This document shows, piece after piece, positions 47,950 to 58,110 of a DNA stretch of 64,000 nucleotides. The notes under the pieces are model-generated. The model was not told where the DNA came from. It saw nothing but the letters and a program-made list of their open reading frames with translations, and ran no database searches. The DNA is from Aurantimonas sp965217685 (GTDB lineage: Bacteria; Pseudomonadota; Alphaproteobacteria; Rhizobiales; Rhizobiaceae): positions 4,464,001 through 4,528,000 of the forward strand of contig CBDCIZ010000003.1 in assembly GCA_965217685.1 (NCBI GenBank), given 5' to 3'. Within the stretch, counting starts at the first letter, position 1. Each line of letters opens with the position of its first letter. The position numbers were made by a program, and so were the translations under genes.

Positions 47950-49131
47950 TCAGGCTCCGAGCACAATGCCGGCATCGGCCGCGAAGGTCAGCCACACCTC
48001 CTCGTCATAGCCGATCTGCTCGGTCGAACCGCGCAGCGCGTTGAGCGTCGTCGCGCGCACGATGTCGCCGCTCTTCAGCTTGACGTTGAACAGCGTGACG
48101 TCGCCGAGATAGGCGATGTCCCAGACCTCGCCGGAGAGCGCATTGATCGAGGCGTCCTCGGGCGCCCTGCGGGACAGGCGCAGCTTTTCCGGGCGGATGG
48201 CGAAGTAGGCCGTGTCGCCGGTGGCAAGCGCGTCGGTGCTTTCGGCCTCGATGATCATGCCGTTGGCGGCGGCGATGCGGGCGATGCCGTTCGTCTGCCC
48301 GGCGATCTCGCCCTCGATGATGTTCACCGAGCCGATGAAGTCGGCGACATAGCGGTTGGCGGGCGCCTCGTAGATCACCTCGGGCGTCGCCACCTGGACA
48401 ATGCGGCCCTCGCGCATTACCGAGATGCGATCGGCCATGGTCATCGCCTCTTCCTGGTCGTGGGTGACAACGAGAAAGGTCAGGTGCATTTCCGACTGGA
48501 GGTCCATCAGCTCGAACTGGGTCTCTTCGCGCAGCTTCTTGTCGAGGGCGCCGAGCGGCTCGTCGAGGAGCAGCACCTTGGGCCGTTTGGCGAGTGAACG
48601 AGCGAGCGCGACGCGCTGCTGCTGGCCGCCGGAGAGCTGCTGCGGCTTGCGTCTGGCGAACTGGTCGAGCTTGACTAGCTTCAGCATCTCGGCGACGCGG
48701 TCCTCGCGCTCGGACTTCGCCATGCCGTCCTGCTTGAGGCCGAAGGCGATGTTCTGCGACACATCCATGTGCGGGAAGAGCGCGTAGGACTGGAACATCA
48801 TGTTGACCGGCCGGCGGTGCGGCGGGATGCCGAGGAGGCTTTGACCCTCGAGCCTGAGATCGCCGGAGGTCGGCTCCTCGAAGCCGGCGAGCATGCGCAA
48901 CAGGGTCGACTTGCCGCAGCCGGAAGGACCGAGCAGCGCGTGGAACTCGCGGCGATAGATGCCGAGCGACAGATCGTCGACGGCCTTGAAACGACCGAAG
49001 GCCTTGGTAATCCGATCGAATTCGATCAGCGGTTTTTCGCCCTCCTCGTCCCAGGGCGAGAAGCTGCGGCGGATGTTGCCGAGGGATTTCTGCGGGTTCG
49101 CCATCGCCGTCCGGTCCGGAGCCTCAGCCAC
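47950..49131 (-). CDS. potG: Putrescine/spermidine ABC transporter ATPase PotG
   Basis: This 393-residue protein has Walker A LLGPSGCGKSTLLRM, signature QLSGGQQQRVALARSL and Walker B VLLLDEPLGALDKKLR. A C-terminal TOBE-like beta domain runs from about residue 290. A Met ten residues in (MANPQKSLG, 49104) is an alternative start. It lies 70 bases after potF and four bases before potH, so the operon is potF-potG-potH-potI. Confidence 0.92.
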   Translation of the reverse strand: MAEAPDRTAMANPQKSLGNIRRSFSPWDEEGEKPLIEFDRITKAFGRFKAVDDLSLGIYRREFHALLGPSGCGKSTLLRMLAGFEEPTSGDLRLEGQSLLGIPPHRRPVNMMFQSYALFPHMDVSQNIAFGLKQDGMAKSEREDRVAEMLKLVKLDQFARRKPQQLSGGQQQRVALARSLAKRPKVLLLDEPLGALDKKLREETQFELMDLQSEMHLTFLVVTHDQEEAMTMADRISVMREGRIVQVATPEVIYEAPANRYVADFIGSVNIIEGEIAGQTNGIARIAAANGMIIEAESTDALATGDTAYFAIRPEKLRLSRRAPEDASINALSGEVWDIAYLGDVTLFNVKLKSGDIVRATTLNALRGSTEQIGYDEEVWLTFAADAGIVLGA

Positions 49132-49200
49132 TAATTGAAGCCGGCGAGGACCGGCCCGGTGTCGCGCACGGCCGCGATGACGGCCTCGAGCGCACGGCGC

Positions 49201-50316
49201 CTACTGGCCGGTCGCGACCGTGGTGAAGGCCCGGTTGACGAGACGCTGGGTCTTCGCGTCATAGGCTTTCTTGGTGTAGAGCTTGGCTAGAACGTCGTCC
49301 GGCGGATAGATCGCCGCGTCGTCGAGAATGTCCTTGTTGACGAATTCCTGGCTCGCCTTGTTGCCATTGGCATAGGAAACGTAGTCGGTCGCCTTCGCGA
49401 CGACCTTGGGCTGCATCATGTAGTTGATGAAGGTCAGGGCATTGTCGGCATGCGGCGCGTCGGCCGGGATCGCCATCATGTCGAACCACATGCGGGCGCC
49501 TTCCTTGGGAATCGAATAGGCGATATCGACGCCCTGCCCGGCTTCCTTCGCCCGGTCGCGGGCCTGGAAGATGTCGCCGGAATAGCCGTAGGCGATGCAG
49601 ATGTCGCCATTGGCGATGGCGTTGATGTATTCTGACGAATGGAACTTGCGGACATAGGGCCGGATCTTGAGGAGCATGTCCTCGGCCTTCTGGATATCCT
49701 CCGGGCTGGTGGAGTCCGGATCGAGGCCGAGATAGTTGAGCGCGGCGGGCATCACCTCGGTCGGCGCGTCGAGCATCATGATGCCGCAGGCTTTCAGCTT
49801 TTCGGCGTATTTCGGGTCGAAGATGAGCGACCAGGAATCGGTCGGCGCATCCTTGCCGAGCCGCTCCTCGACCATCTTGGTGTTGTAGCCGATGCCGGTG
49901 GTGCCCCACATGTAGTTGACGGCATAGTCGTTCGCGCCAGGATAGGCGTCGCCGACACGCTTGGCGATGACGTCCCACATGTTGGAGATGTTGGGCAGCT
50001 TGGACTTGTCGAGTTCCTTGATCAGCCCGGCCGCCATCTGCCGCACCAGATATTCCGACGAAGGCACGACGACGTCGTAGCCCGAGCCGCCGGCGAACAG
50101 CTTGGTGTCGAGGATGTCGTTGGAATCGTAGACGTCGTAGACGACCTTGATGCCGGTGTCTTTGGTGAAGTCGGTGAGGATCGACGGGTCGATGTAGTCC
50201 GACCAGTTGTAGATGTTGACAATTTTTTCCTGGGCCGAGGCACCATTGACCGGCGCGAGGACGGCCAGTGCCGAGGTCAAGGTGGCGGCTGCGATCGCTT
50301 TGAAGAGGGGCTTCAT
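49201..50316 (-). CDS. potF: Periplasmic putrescine-binding protein PotF
   Basis: This 371-residue protein has a Sec signal peptide of about 28 residues ending ASA before QEKIVNIYNWSDYIDPSI, the opening shared by PotF and PotD. The ligand-site segments YDVVVPSSEYLVRQM, WGTTGIGYN and AYGYSGDIFQARDR follow. The ATG at 50316 (MKPLFKAIAAA) gives a clean signal peptide; the nine extra codons upstream do not. It delivers polyamine to PotGHI. Confidence 0.93.
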   Translation of the reverse strand: MKPLFKAIAAATLTSALAVLAPVNGASAQEKIVNIYNWSDYIDPSILTDFTKDTGIKVVYDVYDSNDILDTKLFAGGSGYDVVVPSSEYLVRQMAAGLIKELDKSKLPNISNMWDVIAKRVGDAYPGANDYAVNYMWGTTGIGYNTKMVEERLGKDAPTDSWSLIFDPKYAEKLKACGIMMLDAPTEVMPAALNYLGLDPDSTSPEDIQKAEDMLLKIRPYVRKFHSSEYINAIANGDICIAYGYSGDIFQARDRAKEAGQGVDIAYSIPKEGARMWFDMMAIPADAPHADNALTFINYMMQPKVVAKATDYVSYANGNKASQEFVNKDILDDAAIYPPDDVLAKLYTKKAYDAKTQRLVNRAFTTVATGQ

Positions 50317-50473
50317 TCGGTCGAACACTCCAGGTCTGTTCATCGGTTCGCGCCGCGGCCCGGCTGGCCGTGGATGGAGAGGCCGGATGCGGGTTTCACA
50401 ACAGAGTTAAGACCATCGCATCGGCGATTCCTAGCCCTTGCCGACGCGCGGACGCCAGGAAATCGACCATTGC

Positions 50474-50965
50474 CTATTTCGGCGGCGTCCGGGTCATAAA
50501 GCGCGCATCCTCGCCATAGGCTGCGAGCGCGCCGGGCCGCAAGGTCGCGGTCGCCTCCCGGAAACCGAAGCGCGACCAGAAGGGCACCGTGCCATAGACC
50601 GACACGAGGATCGCGGCGGGAAAGGCATCAGCAAGCTTCAAGAGACGGGCGACCCCATTCGCCGCATGTCCGCCGCCGCGGCAGGCCGGCGAGACGACGA
50701 CGTCGTGGATGTAGAAGCGGTCCGGATTTCCGGGAAGCGCGTCGAGGACGGTGTCGAGCTTGGGCGGGATGTCGCCTTGCCAGGGGTGGGCGATTGCATA
50801 GCCGAAGATGGTTTCGCCTGACGCTTCGCCGTCATCGGCGACGAGAATGAGACAGCCGTCGGGATAAAGGGCGAGACGGTTTTCGAAAACGGCGATGTCC
50901 TCGGGGAGCGAGGGGTGGACGGTGTCGGCGAGATCGGCGACCGCCGGCAGATCGGATTGACGCAT
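50474..50965 (-). CDS. GNAT-family N-acetyltransferase
   Basis: This protein of about 163 residues has the GNAT fold. RQSDLPAVADLADTVHPSLP opens the domain, FYIHDVVVSPACRGGGHAAN contains the acetyl-CoA loop (R-x-x-G-x-A type, here CRGGGHA), and VPFWSRFGF is the usual closing motif. The longer frame to 51028 would overlap the 31-residue membrane-protein gene and is rejected. It is the last gene of a four-gene leftward operon starting with the LpxO/OlsC-like hydroxylase. The acceptor is unknown. Confidence 0.82.
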   Translation of the reverse strand: MRQSDLPAVADLADTVHPSLPEDIAVFENRLALYPDGCLILVADDGEASGETIFGYAIAHPWQGDIPPKLDTVLDALPGNPDRFYIHDVVVSPACRGGGHAANGVARLLKLADAFPAAILVSVYGTVPFWSRFGFREATATLRPGALAAYGEDARFMTRTPPK

Positions 50966-50993
50966 GAGGCGCCAGCGACGCGGGCCCTGCTTG

Positions 50994-51089
50994 TTAGGGG
51001 TAATGCTTCGCCATCCAGAAAACGCCATAGGCGCAAATCATCATCAAGGTCGGCACGCCGACAATCGCATATATTTCGAACCAGTTCAT
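50994..51089 (-). CDS. 31-residue membrane microprotein
   Basis: The sequence is MNWFEIYAIVGVPTLMMICA followed by YGVFWMAKHYP. Almost the whole length is one transmembrane helix with a positively charged end. AGAGGATC lies just upstream of the ATG. The ATG overlaps the stop of the preceding 87-residue gene by four bases, and the GNAT gene starts 28 bases downstream. That spacing, not homology, is the main evidence that it is real. The function is unknown. Confidence 0.65.
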   Translation of the reverse strand: MNWFEIYAIVGVPTLMMICAYGVFWMAKHYP

Positions 51090-51349
51090 CGATCGATCCT
51101 CTTCAACAGCGATCGTGCGAAGGAATGTAGTGCGGTCCCAAAAAGGAAGCAAACGAAGGACGACAGCGATACCGCCGCGTAGCCGGCGTCGATGGAACCA
51201 AAAAGCGCTCCGACGACAGGGGCTACACCGCCGGTCACCATCGTGCCGGCAGCGAGAATATTCAAAAAGTTGGCCGACAGTTTCAGCCGCTCTTTCTCGC
51301 CTTCCGTCATTCTATCCGTTTCTGCAAACCTCTCTTCGTTTTCGGCCAC
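51086..51349 (-). CDS. Small two-helix membrane protein
   Basis: This 87-residue protein has a charged N-terminus (EERFAETDRMTEGEKERLKL) and two hydrophobic segments at about residues 28-48 and 55-75 (LNILAAGTMVTGGVAPVVGA and AVSLSSFVCFLFGTALHS). The family is not recognised. It lies five bases after the hydroxylase stop and overlaps the microprotein start, so it is made from the same transcript. Confidence 0.7.
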   Translation of the reverse strand: MAENEERFAETDRMTEGEKERLKLSANFLNILAAGTMVTGGVAPVVGALFGSIDAGYAAVSLSSFVCFLFGTALHSFARSLLKRIDR

Positions 51350-51354
51350 AATCT

Positions 51355-52149
51355 CTACCGGTGCTTCTGCCCCTCACCATAAAACAGCTTCTCCCATTTC
51401 TTGTGAGCCTTGTAGCCTTCGCGGATGAAGGGGGTAAACATCGCCATGTTGAGGACGGCCTTGTTGGTAAAATTGGCCGGGAAGGTCGTCGGTTTCTCGA
51501 AATCGACGAAGAGCACCACGCGGACTTGGTTGGAGTGGTTCCAGGCCTCATGCTCGTAGGCGTCGTCGAAGATCAGCGCCTTGCCCTCTTGCCAGTGGCA
51601 CAGCGTGTCGTCGATGCGGATGCCGATCTTGTCGGGCTCGTCGGGGACGAGGAGGCCGAGATGGAAGCGCAGGACGCCGTTATACGGGCCGCGATGGGGC
51701 GGCAGATGCTTGCCGGGCTCGAAGATCGAGAACATCGCGGATTTGAGGCCGGGGATCTTCTGCAGGATGCGCCAGGTCTCGGGGCACTGCCTGATCGCGC
51801 TTTCGGACTTGATGCCGTAGCCGCAGAGGAAAAACGTCTTCCAGTTCTGGTCCGACGAGATCGACCGGACCTCGGACGAAATCTCGTGGAAGGCCGGCAA
51901 TTCGCCTTTGCGCACCAGCACCGTGTCGAGCTCGGCACGAATCTTCTCCCATTCGGCCTCGACCTCGCGGGCCCATGGGAAATCGTCGGTCGGAAAGACC
52001 GGCGGGTTGCCGACGGCGGAGTGCCTGAGATTCAGCTTCTCGGCACCGTCGACCATCTTCTGGACCGTGCGCGCGACGAAACCGCCGCCCCCCATCGTGT
52101 CCTCGAGGCCTTCGGTTTTCATCTTCTGCTGGTTGGCGGAATTGCTCAT
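51355..52149 (-). CDS. Aspartyl/asparaginyl beta-hydroxylase-family dioxygenase (LpxO/OlsC-like)
   Basis: This is a 264-residue Fe(II)/2-oxoglutarate oxygenase. The iron and co-substrate motifs are KHLPPHRGPYNGVLRFHLGL and FDDAYEHEAWNHSNQVRVVL, with VDFEKP after them, as in LpxO (lipid A acyl hydroxylation) and OlsC (ornithine-lipid hydroxylation). No membrane segment is obvious, so peripheral membrane association is assumed. The two membrane proteins and the acetyltransferase downstream suggest a lipid-modification operon. Which lipid is the substrate cannot be told from sequence. Confidence 0.85.
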   Translation of the reverse strand: MSNSANQQKMKTEGLEDTMGGGGFVARTVQKMVDGAEKLNLRHSAVGNPPVFPTDDFPWAREVEAEWEKIRAELDTVLVRKGELPAFHEISSEVRSISSDQNWKTFFLCGYGIKSESAIRQCPETWRILQKIPGLKSAMFSIFEPGKHLPPHRGPYNGVLRFHLGLLVPDEPDKIGIRIDDTLCHWQEGKALIFDDAYEHEAWNHSNQVRVVLFVDFEKPTTFPANFTNKAVLNMAMFTPFIREGYKAHKKWEKLFYGEGQKHR

Positions 52150-52353
52150 GGCATGGGTCTTTACGTTGTTCGGTCGCGGATCAAAGTGCCGGGTTCGACG
52201 CCGGGTGCTTCACGCATGAAGATAGTCGGGCAACCGGTTCATGACAGTCCGATGACGGGAACGTAACGGTCGCGGCGGCGAGGCGGACGGGGCCTTTCGA
52301 TGCGTCGGACGTCGCAAGGCCACGCTCCCGCATCGCAGCAATTGGCGCTTGGC

Positions 52354-53778
52354 CTAATGGAAATCAAATGCCGAGAGGCCGGTGACCATTTCGTCGAGGC
52401 CGAGGGGGCGGGTCAGCGGCGGCTCGGCGCGGGCCAGGCACCCCTGGCGTTCGCACAGGCGGCAGGCCGGGCCGACCTTGGTCGCGACCGCCCTGGTGCC
52501 AAGATGGCGGCCATAGACGGTCGCGTCCTTGTAGCCGATGTCGCAGCCGATCAGGACGGCGGTGCGTCGCGGCCGCTCCTCGAAGCCGGCCTGCAGCCCT
52601 TCCAGCGTTCGCGCGACCAGCACGAACTCGGCGCCGTCGGGCATTTCGACGGTCTCGACGAGGATATGCCCGGGCTGGGCGAAGGCCGCGTGAATCGGCA
52701 GCTTGGGGCAGTTGCCACCGAAGCGCTGAACCGGAAAGCCGCGCGCGCCGGCTCGGCGGAAGCGATTACCCGCGTTGTCGACCTCCAGCATGAAGAAGGG
52801 CACGCCCGGCGCGCTTTGGCGCTGCAACATGGTGAACCGGTTCGCCACCTGCTCGAAGGAGACCTGGAAACGGCCGCGCAGGACGTCGATGTCGTAGGCC
52901 GCGCGCTCGGCCGCGGCCTGAAAGGCGGCATACGGCATCATCAGCGCATGGGCGGCATAGCGCAGCAGCTCGAAACGGGCGAGACGCCGGGCCTCGTCTG
53001 TGGTGAAGGTGAAGGCCGCGGCTTCCTTCGCGATCACCTCGCCGAAGGCCATGAGGCAGGCCTCCATCGCCGTCTCGCGGATCCGATCGGCGGGCGCCAG
53101 GCGCTCGGAGATGAACAGCCGGCGCGAGTGCCGGTCGAAGCGACGGCGCCAGTTCGGCATGGCCTGCACCGGCAGAACGCGCACCGAAACGTCGTGCTCA
53201 CTGCGCATCCAGGCTTTGAGCGCACCCATCAGATCGTCGCCGGGGGAAAGCGTCGCGTGGAATACTTCGGCCGCTGTCTCGATCGCGGCGTAATGGTTGG
53301 GCCGCGAATCGAAGGTCTCATGGACCTCGTCGATCGGCAGGCGGGCCCCGGCGAGCGTCGTCGCCCGGCCGTCTCGCGCCAAGAGATCGGAAAGGTCGGT
53401 CAGGCGACCCTGCTGCTCGCGATAGGCGCGGTAGAGCTTGGCGATGCCGGCCGCCGCGTTCGGCGCTGCGTCGCAAATTTCGACAAGTTCCTGCTCGCCC
53501 GGCAGTTCACCGGCGAGCAGCGGATCGGAGAAGACCGCACGCAACTCGACGAGCGAACCGTCCTTTTCGCCACCGCCTTGGAGGTCGGAGAGGTCGACCT
53601 CATAGGTCTGCGACAGCTTGAGGATGAGCTGCACCGTCAGCGGACGCTGGTTGCGCTCGATGAGGTTGAGATAAGAGGGCGAGATGCCGAGTTCCTCGGC
53701 CATCGCCGTCTGGGTCAGCGACAGGCCGTTACGGATGCGGCGAATGCGCGGGCCGGCGAAGATCTTGTTGTCGGCCAT
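52354..53778 (-). CDS. XRE/IrrE-type regulator of short-chain fatty acid and glyoxylate metabolism (ScfR/RamB-like)
   Basis: This is a 474-residue protein. An N-terminal Cro-type helix-turn-helix occupies residues about 8-62 (LTQTAMAEELGISPSYLNLI). A central IrrE-like domain follows (HATLSPGDDLMGALKAWM; LARFELLRYAAHALMMPY). The C-terminal domain of about 150 residues ends with a Cys cluster (CRLCERQGCLARAEPP), the DUF2083 pattern of RamB and ScfR. Such proteins sense acyl-CoA and regulate isocitrate lyase or propionate genes. The aceA gene begins about 660 bases away, divergently, and is the likely target. Confidence 0.85.
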   Translation of the reverse strand: MADNKIFAGPRIRRIRNGLSLTQTAMAEELGISPSYLNLIERNQRPLTVQLILKLSQTYEVDLSDLQGGGEKDGSLVELRAVFSDPLLAGELPGEQELVEICDAAPNAAAGIAKLYRAYREQQGRLTDLSDLLARDGRATTLAGARLPIDEVHETFDSRPNHYAAIETAAEVFHATLSPGDDLMGALKAWMRSEHDVSVRVLPVQAMPNWRRRFDRHSRRLFISERLAPADRIRETAMEACLMAFGEVIAKEAAAFTFTTDEARRLARFELLRYAAHALMMPYAAFQAAAERAAYDIDVLRGRFQVSFEQVANRFTMLQRQSAPGVPFFMLEVDNAGNRFRRAGARGFPVQRFGGNCPKLPIHAAFAQPGHILVETVEMPDGAEFVLVARTLEGLQAGFEERPRRTAVLIGCDIGYKDATVYGRHLGTRAVATKVGPACRLCERQGCLARAEPPLTRPLGLDEMVTGLSAFDFH

Positions 53779-53858
53779 GGTGGATCAAAGTCCGCGCGAT
53801 CGGGGGACGACAGACCGACCAAGAACTGATCGATGGGAGACCAAAGCCGCCGCGTTGA

Positions 53859-53996
53859 TCAGTGGCCGCCGAGCCCCATGCGGCGGGCGCAGGCGGGACC
53901 GGGTCCACGCATGTAATACCGCTCCGGATGGTAGCTGGGACGGGTGAGAGCCCCGAGCCGGAGCACAAGCCGCAAAATCGAACCGACGAACGCCAT
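53859..53996 (-). CDS. Possible 45-residue basic small protein
   Basis: From the ATG at 53996 (preceded by CGGAGAG) this reads MAFVGSILRLVLRLGALTRP and ends CARRMGLGGH. It is Arg-rich with a short hydrophobic N-terminus, like an amphipathic helix or membrane-active peptide. No family is recognised. It lies just upstream of the ScfR-like gene on the same strand. The evidence is a good ribosome site and a plausible start; composition alone would not support it. Confidence 0.4.
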   Translation of the reverse strand: MAFVGSILRLVLRLGALTRPSYHPERYYMRGPGPACARRMGLGGH

Positions 53997-54438
53997 GACA
54001 CTCTCCGAGGGACCTTGCGCCCCCAAACCTTCGATCTTTCGAGCTTCGCAGGAAGCCCTTTCCAAGAATTGAATCGATTGCCCGACAATGCGGCTCATAA
54101 GGGGCAGAATCCGTCGCCACGGCACTTCTCCTTTTCATCGTTGCGCAAAAGGCACATTCGTGACGCAGCGGCAACATTCGGGGCCCGCAGCCGCACTCGA
54201 GCCGGCTCTGCCGCGCCAGTTTTTACATTTTTGACAGATTTACAAGCTTGTTTTGTCATAGCGCCCACAAGACGACCCGAAAACACGGACAGAATGGTGC
54301 ATCGACGCTTCACCGCAGTGCAACAGCATGCGACATCCCCTGTCAGACAACGCATCCGTCACCACTTGCCGAGCCAAAAGGCCATAATCGACTTTGCCGG
54401 ACACCGGATGCACCAGCATCGTATAAAGGAGAACGTCC
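53997..54438. promoter_or_regulatory. aceA upstream region with nested palindromes
   Basis: This gene-free interval carries an AT-rich core at 54219-54260. There TGACA (54232-54236) and TGTCA (54254-54258) form an inverted pair enclosing the perfect 10-base palindrome ACAAGCTTGT (54242-54251). TTGACA at 54231-54236 could also be a -35 element. Immediately before aceA, AAAGGAGAAC is a strong ribosome-binding site. The palindrome is a good candidate operator for the divergent ScfR-like regulator, but this is inference. Confidence 0.5.
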
Positions 54439-55743
<1,305 letters not shown>

Positions 55744-55875
55744 GCTGAGCGACCCTGCCCGCTTGGGCAGAGCAACGCTCGCGGCCGGGGCTGTCTTTGG
55801 GAAGAAGCATCCCGGCCTGGAACGTTCACATCGGGCCGGACAGTCGGCCCATACGTAACCAAACGGAGAACACCG

Positions 55876-56136
55876 ATGAGTGCAGTCGCAAACGATCAGG
55901 AACGCCCGCGCACCCGGGTGAAGGAACGCGCCGAAGAGCAGTCCTCGTCAATGGACGACAACCAGCAGCAGGCGATCCGCATGCTCGCCAACGATCTGCA
56001 CCGGCTGAACCAGTCGGTCATGAAGGCCGTCGAGGCCGGCGTCTCCGTCGAGCTCGTGCGCTCGGCCCGCCACCATTCCGGCAACGGCAATTGGGGCGAC
56101 CTGTTGATCCCGGTGATCGTCAAGACCGAAAGCTGA
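55876..56136 (+). CDS. Small conserved hypothetical protein downstream of aceA
   Basis: This is an 86-residue soluble protein. The N-terminal 27 residues are polar and probably disordered. The rest (QAIRMLANDLHRLNQSVMKA, then VELVRSARHHSGNGNWGDLL) looks helical with a conserved-looking GNWGDLLIP end. I recall similar proteins next to isocitrate lyase in other Hyphomicrobiales, with no assigned function. An internal Met at residue 26 (SMDDNQQQ) is an alternative start. Confidence 0.7.
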   Translation: MSAVANDQERPRTRVKERAEEQSSSMDDNQQQAIRMLANDLHRLNQSVMKAVEAGVSVELVRSARHHSGNGNWGDLLIPVIVKTES

Positions 56137-56358
56137 CCCAAATTTTAAATGATCACAGGTTGCGTGCCTTAGATGTTTGATCCCGGACTTTGATGGTGCA
56201 ATCTTTTCCAGCGAATGGAAGGAGGTACTATGGGTCAGGTTCACCATGGAAACGCCACGACGACTGCCGCGGTCCGTCGAACAATACAAGCATAGTCAAG
56301 AGATCCTGAGGGCACTGAGCCAGTGTTACGGCATCAACCAGAAGACCGTGGCGAAGTA

Positions 56359-57316
56359 AGTGTCTGAATCAGAATGACCGCGGTGTTTTCAGGCCCTCGC
56401 GAGCCGTCGGGTGAGCATTCTGATGTTTGCGATGAAGACCCAGGCCTGTGCGGATTCGATGGTTCGCTCGAAGTCCTTGGCCAGCCTGCGGCATCTGCCC
56501 AGCCATGCGAAGGTCCGCTCGACGACCCATCGGCGCGGCAGGATCTCGAAGCCTTTGGCGCTGTCCGATCGCTTGATGATCTCCATTGTGAACTTGCCGA
56601 CCTTTTGCAGGGCGCCTCGCAGTTTCGGTCCGGCATAGCCGCCGTCGGCAAAGATATGGCGCAGCCACGGCCAGCGCCTGAGTATGGTCTTCAGGACGAC
56701 CGGCGCGCCGTCGCGATCCTGGATGTCGGCGGCGTGAACGACGACGCCGACCAGCAAGCCCAGCGTGTCGACGACGATGTGCCGCTTGCGGCCCTTGACC
56801 GTTCTACGAGCCACGTGTCTCTTCGAACTGCCTGCGTCGAAGCCACGAACGCCGCCGCTTTCGGTGGTCTTCACGCTCTGGCTGTCGATGACGCCGGCGG
56901 ACGGGCTCGGCTCCCGGCCCTCCCATTCGCGCGCAGCCATGACAAGTTCATTGTTGATGGTGCGCAGCAGGCCTTCGTCACGCCAGCGCCAGAAGTATTT
57001 CTGCACCGTCGAGAACGGCGGGAAATCCTTCGGCAAAAGCCGCCATGCTCCGCCCGACGAAGCCATGTAAAGCAGTGCGTTCACGACCTCGCGCAGGTCC
57101 GTCTTGCGGGGTCGGCCGATCCGGTTCGGCGCCGGCATCAGCGGTTCGATCAGCGCCCACTCCGCGTCCGTCAGGTCGCTTGCGTAGCGCGGGCAGCGCC
57201 GTTCATAGTGAGGGCGAGTGGTTTCGGTCCAGGGCATCGTGATCTCCGTCGAATCTCAGCAATCCGACAGAATCACAACCCGCTAAAATCACTCACTTCT
57301 TTTTGGAACAGACCCT
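56359..57316 (-). mobile_element. IS5-family insertion sequence, 958 bp
   Basis: The ends are imperfect inverted repeats: AGTGTCTG on the left and, read from the right end, AGGGTCTG. TA flanks both sides (56357-56358 and 57317-57318), consistent with a 2-base target duplication as seen in the IS427 branch of IS5. One intact transposase occupies almost the whole element. It sits inside the IS481 remnant, so it arrived later. Confidence 0.82.
56389..57237 (-). CDS. IS5-family transposase
   Basis: This is a 282-residue DDE transposase. The N-terminal domain has LTDAEWALIEPLMPAPNRIG, typical of IS5. The catalytic acids fall in VIDSQSVKT (first Asp), IFADGGYAGPK (second Asp) and RRWVVERTFAWLGRCRRLAK (Glu, with the Y/R-K signature region). 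No stop or frameshift is seen, so it is probably active. Confidence 0.92.
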   Translation of the reverse strand: MPWTETTRPHYERRCPRYASDLTDAEWALIEPLMPAPNRIGRPRKTDLREVVNALLYMASSGGAWRLLPKDFPPFSTVQKYFWRWRDEGLLRTINNELVMAAREWEGREPSPSAGVIDSQSVKTTESGGVRGFDAGSSKRHVARRTVKGRKRHIVVDTLGLLVGVVVHAADIQDRDGAPVVLKTILRRWPWLRHIFADGGYAGPKLRGALQKVGKFTMEIIKRSDSAKGFEILPRRWVVERTFAWLGRCRRLAKDFERTIESAQAWVFIANIRMLTRRLARA

Positions 57317-57397
57317 TAAAGAAGCGGGCCTCGACAGCCGACCGCAAGACAGGACCGGCAGAGCCCAAATCGACGGTGCTGTCGGTCGAAGACGAGG

Positions 57398-58045
57398 TAC
57401 TCGAGGAACAGCTTGAGCAGGCCTATCCCAACGAGGCCATGGTCATCGCCAGCGGTCTTCTGTCGCTGGGTCATTCCGGCCAGATCCGCTTCGAGGCCGG
57501 CCTCGTGCGGCCCGAGGATATTCCGGCGGAGACGTTGGCGGATAGTCCGGCCAAAGCTGGCAGAGCACCCGACACGAGCGAGAACGAGGACGCCGGCGAT
57601 CCGAATGCAAGTGAATGCAATGGTGATGTTCGTAATGATGAGGATGCCGCGCGCTGGCAGTATCAACGACGCGCCCGCTTCGCATCGACGTCCCGCGCCC
57701 TGTCACGGTCGGCTATGGTGGGGTGTCGCCCAGCGTCGATGATCCGGCGCGGCCAAGCGCAAGGAGATGGGTCTGTCGGCGGCGCTCGCCGACGACCTCA
57801 GTTCCGTCCGCCATCAGATTCTGAAGGCGCATCTCGCCTGTGACTTCGAGACCGCCTTCGATCTGAACCTCTACTCGCTCTGTACGTCTGTGTTCGTGAG
57901 GGGCTATCGGCCCATGCCGATCAATCTGTCGGTGACATTGGCGATGAACCAGAGCTCAGCAGCGCATCTCAACGGCACCGTGGCCGAGAAAATGCTCGAG
58001 GCGCAGATGAAAACCCTTCGGCTCGACTGGATGCAGTTGCCAAAG
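57398..58045 (+). pseudogene. Plasmid-type ParB-family partition protein remnant
   Basis: Directly after the IS481 piece one frame reads LEEQLEQAYPNEAMVIASGL and then SGQIRFEAGLVRPEDIP. From 57767 another frame reads MGLSAALADDLSSVRHQILK, AHLACDFETAFDLNLYSL and a helical tail. Both match the middle and C-terminal parts of the large ParB-like proteins found on alphaproteobacterial plasmids and islands. There is at least one frameshift, the N-terminal ParB nuclease/HTH region is absent, and the IS3 element cuts the 3' end. Similarity is from memory of the family. Confidence 0.6.
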
Positions 58046-58110
58046 TGGTCTACCCCCATTGAAGTGGTCCTCCCTGAAGTATGGTTTTTCAGCCATTGGA
58101 GGACGAGAGA

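Larger units (their letters stand above)
56231..57397 (+). pseudogene. IS481-family transposase remnant, frameshifted and split by an IS5 insertion
   Basis: The left part starts MGQVHHGNATTTAAVRRTIQ and then hits a stop. After a frame change it continues HSQEILRALSQCYGINQKTV and AK, where the IS5 element begins. To the right of that element (57319) it resumes KKRASTADRKTGPAEPKSTV and LSVEDE. Joined, these match the N-terminal 60-70 residues of the common IS481 transposase (MGQVHHG... GINQKTVAKWKKR). The rest is missing; the reading then passes into ParB-like sequence. It is non-functional. Confidence 0.8.
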
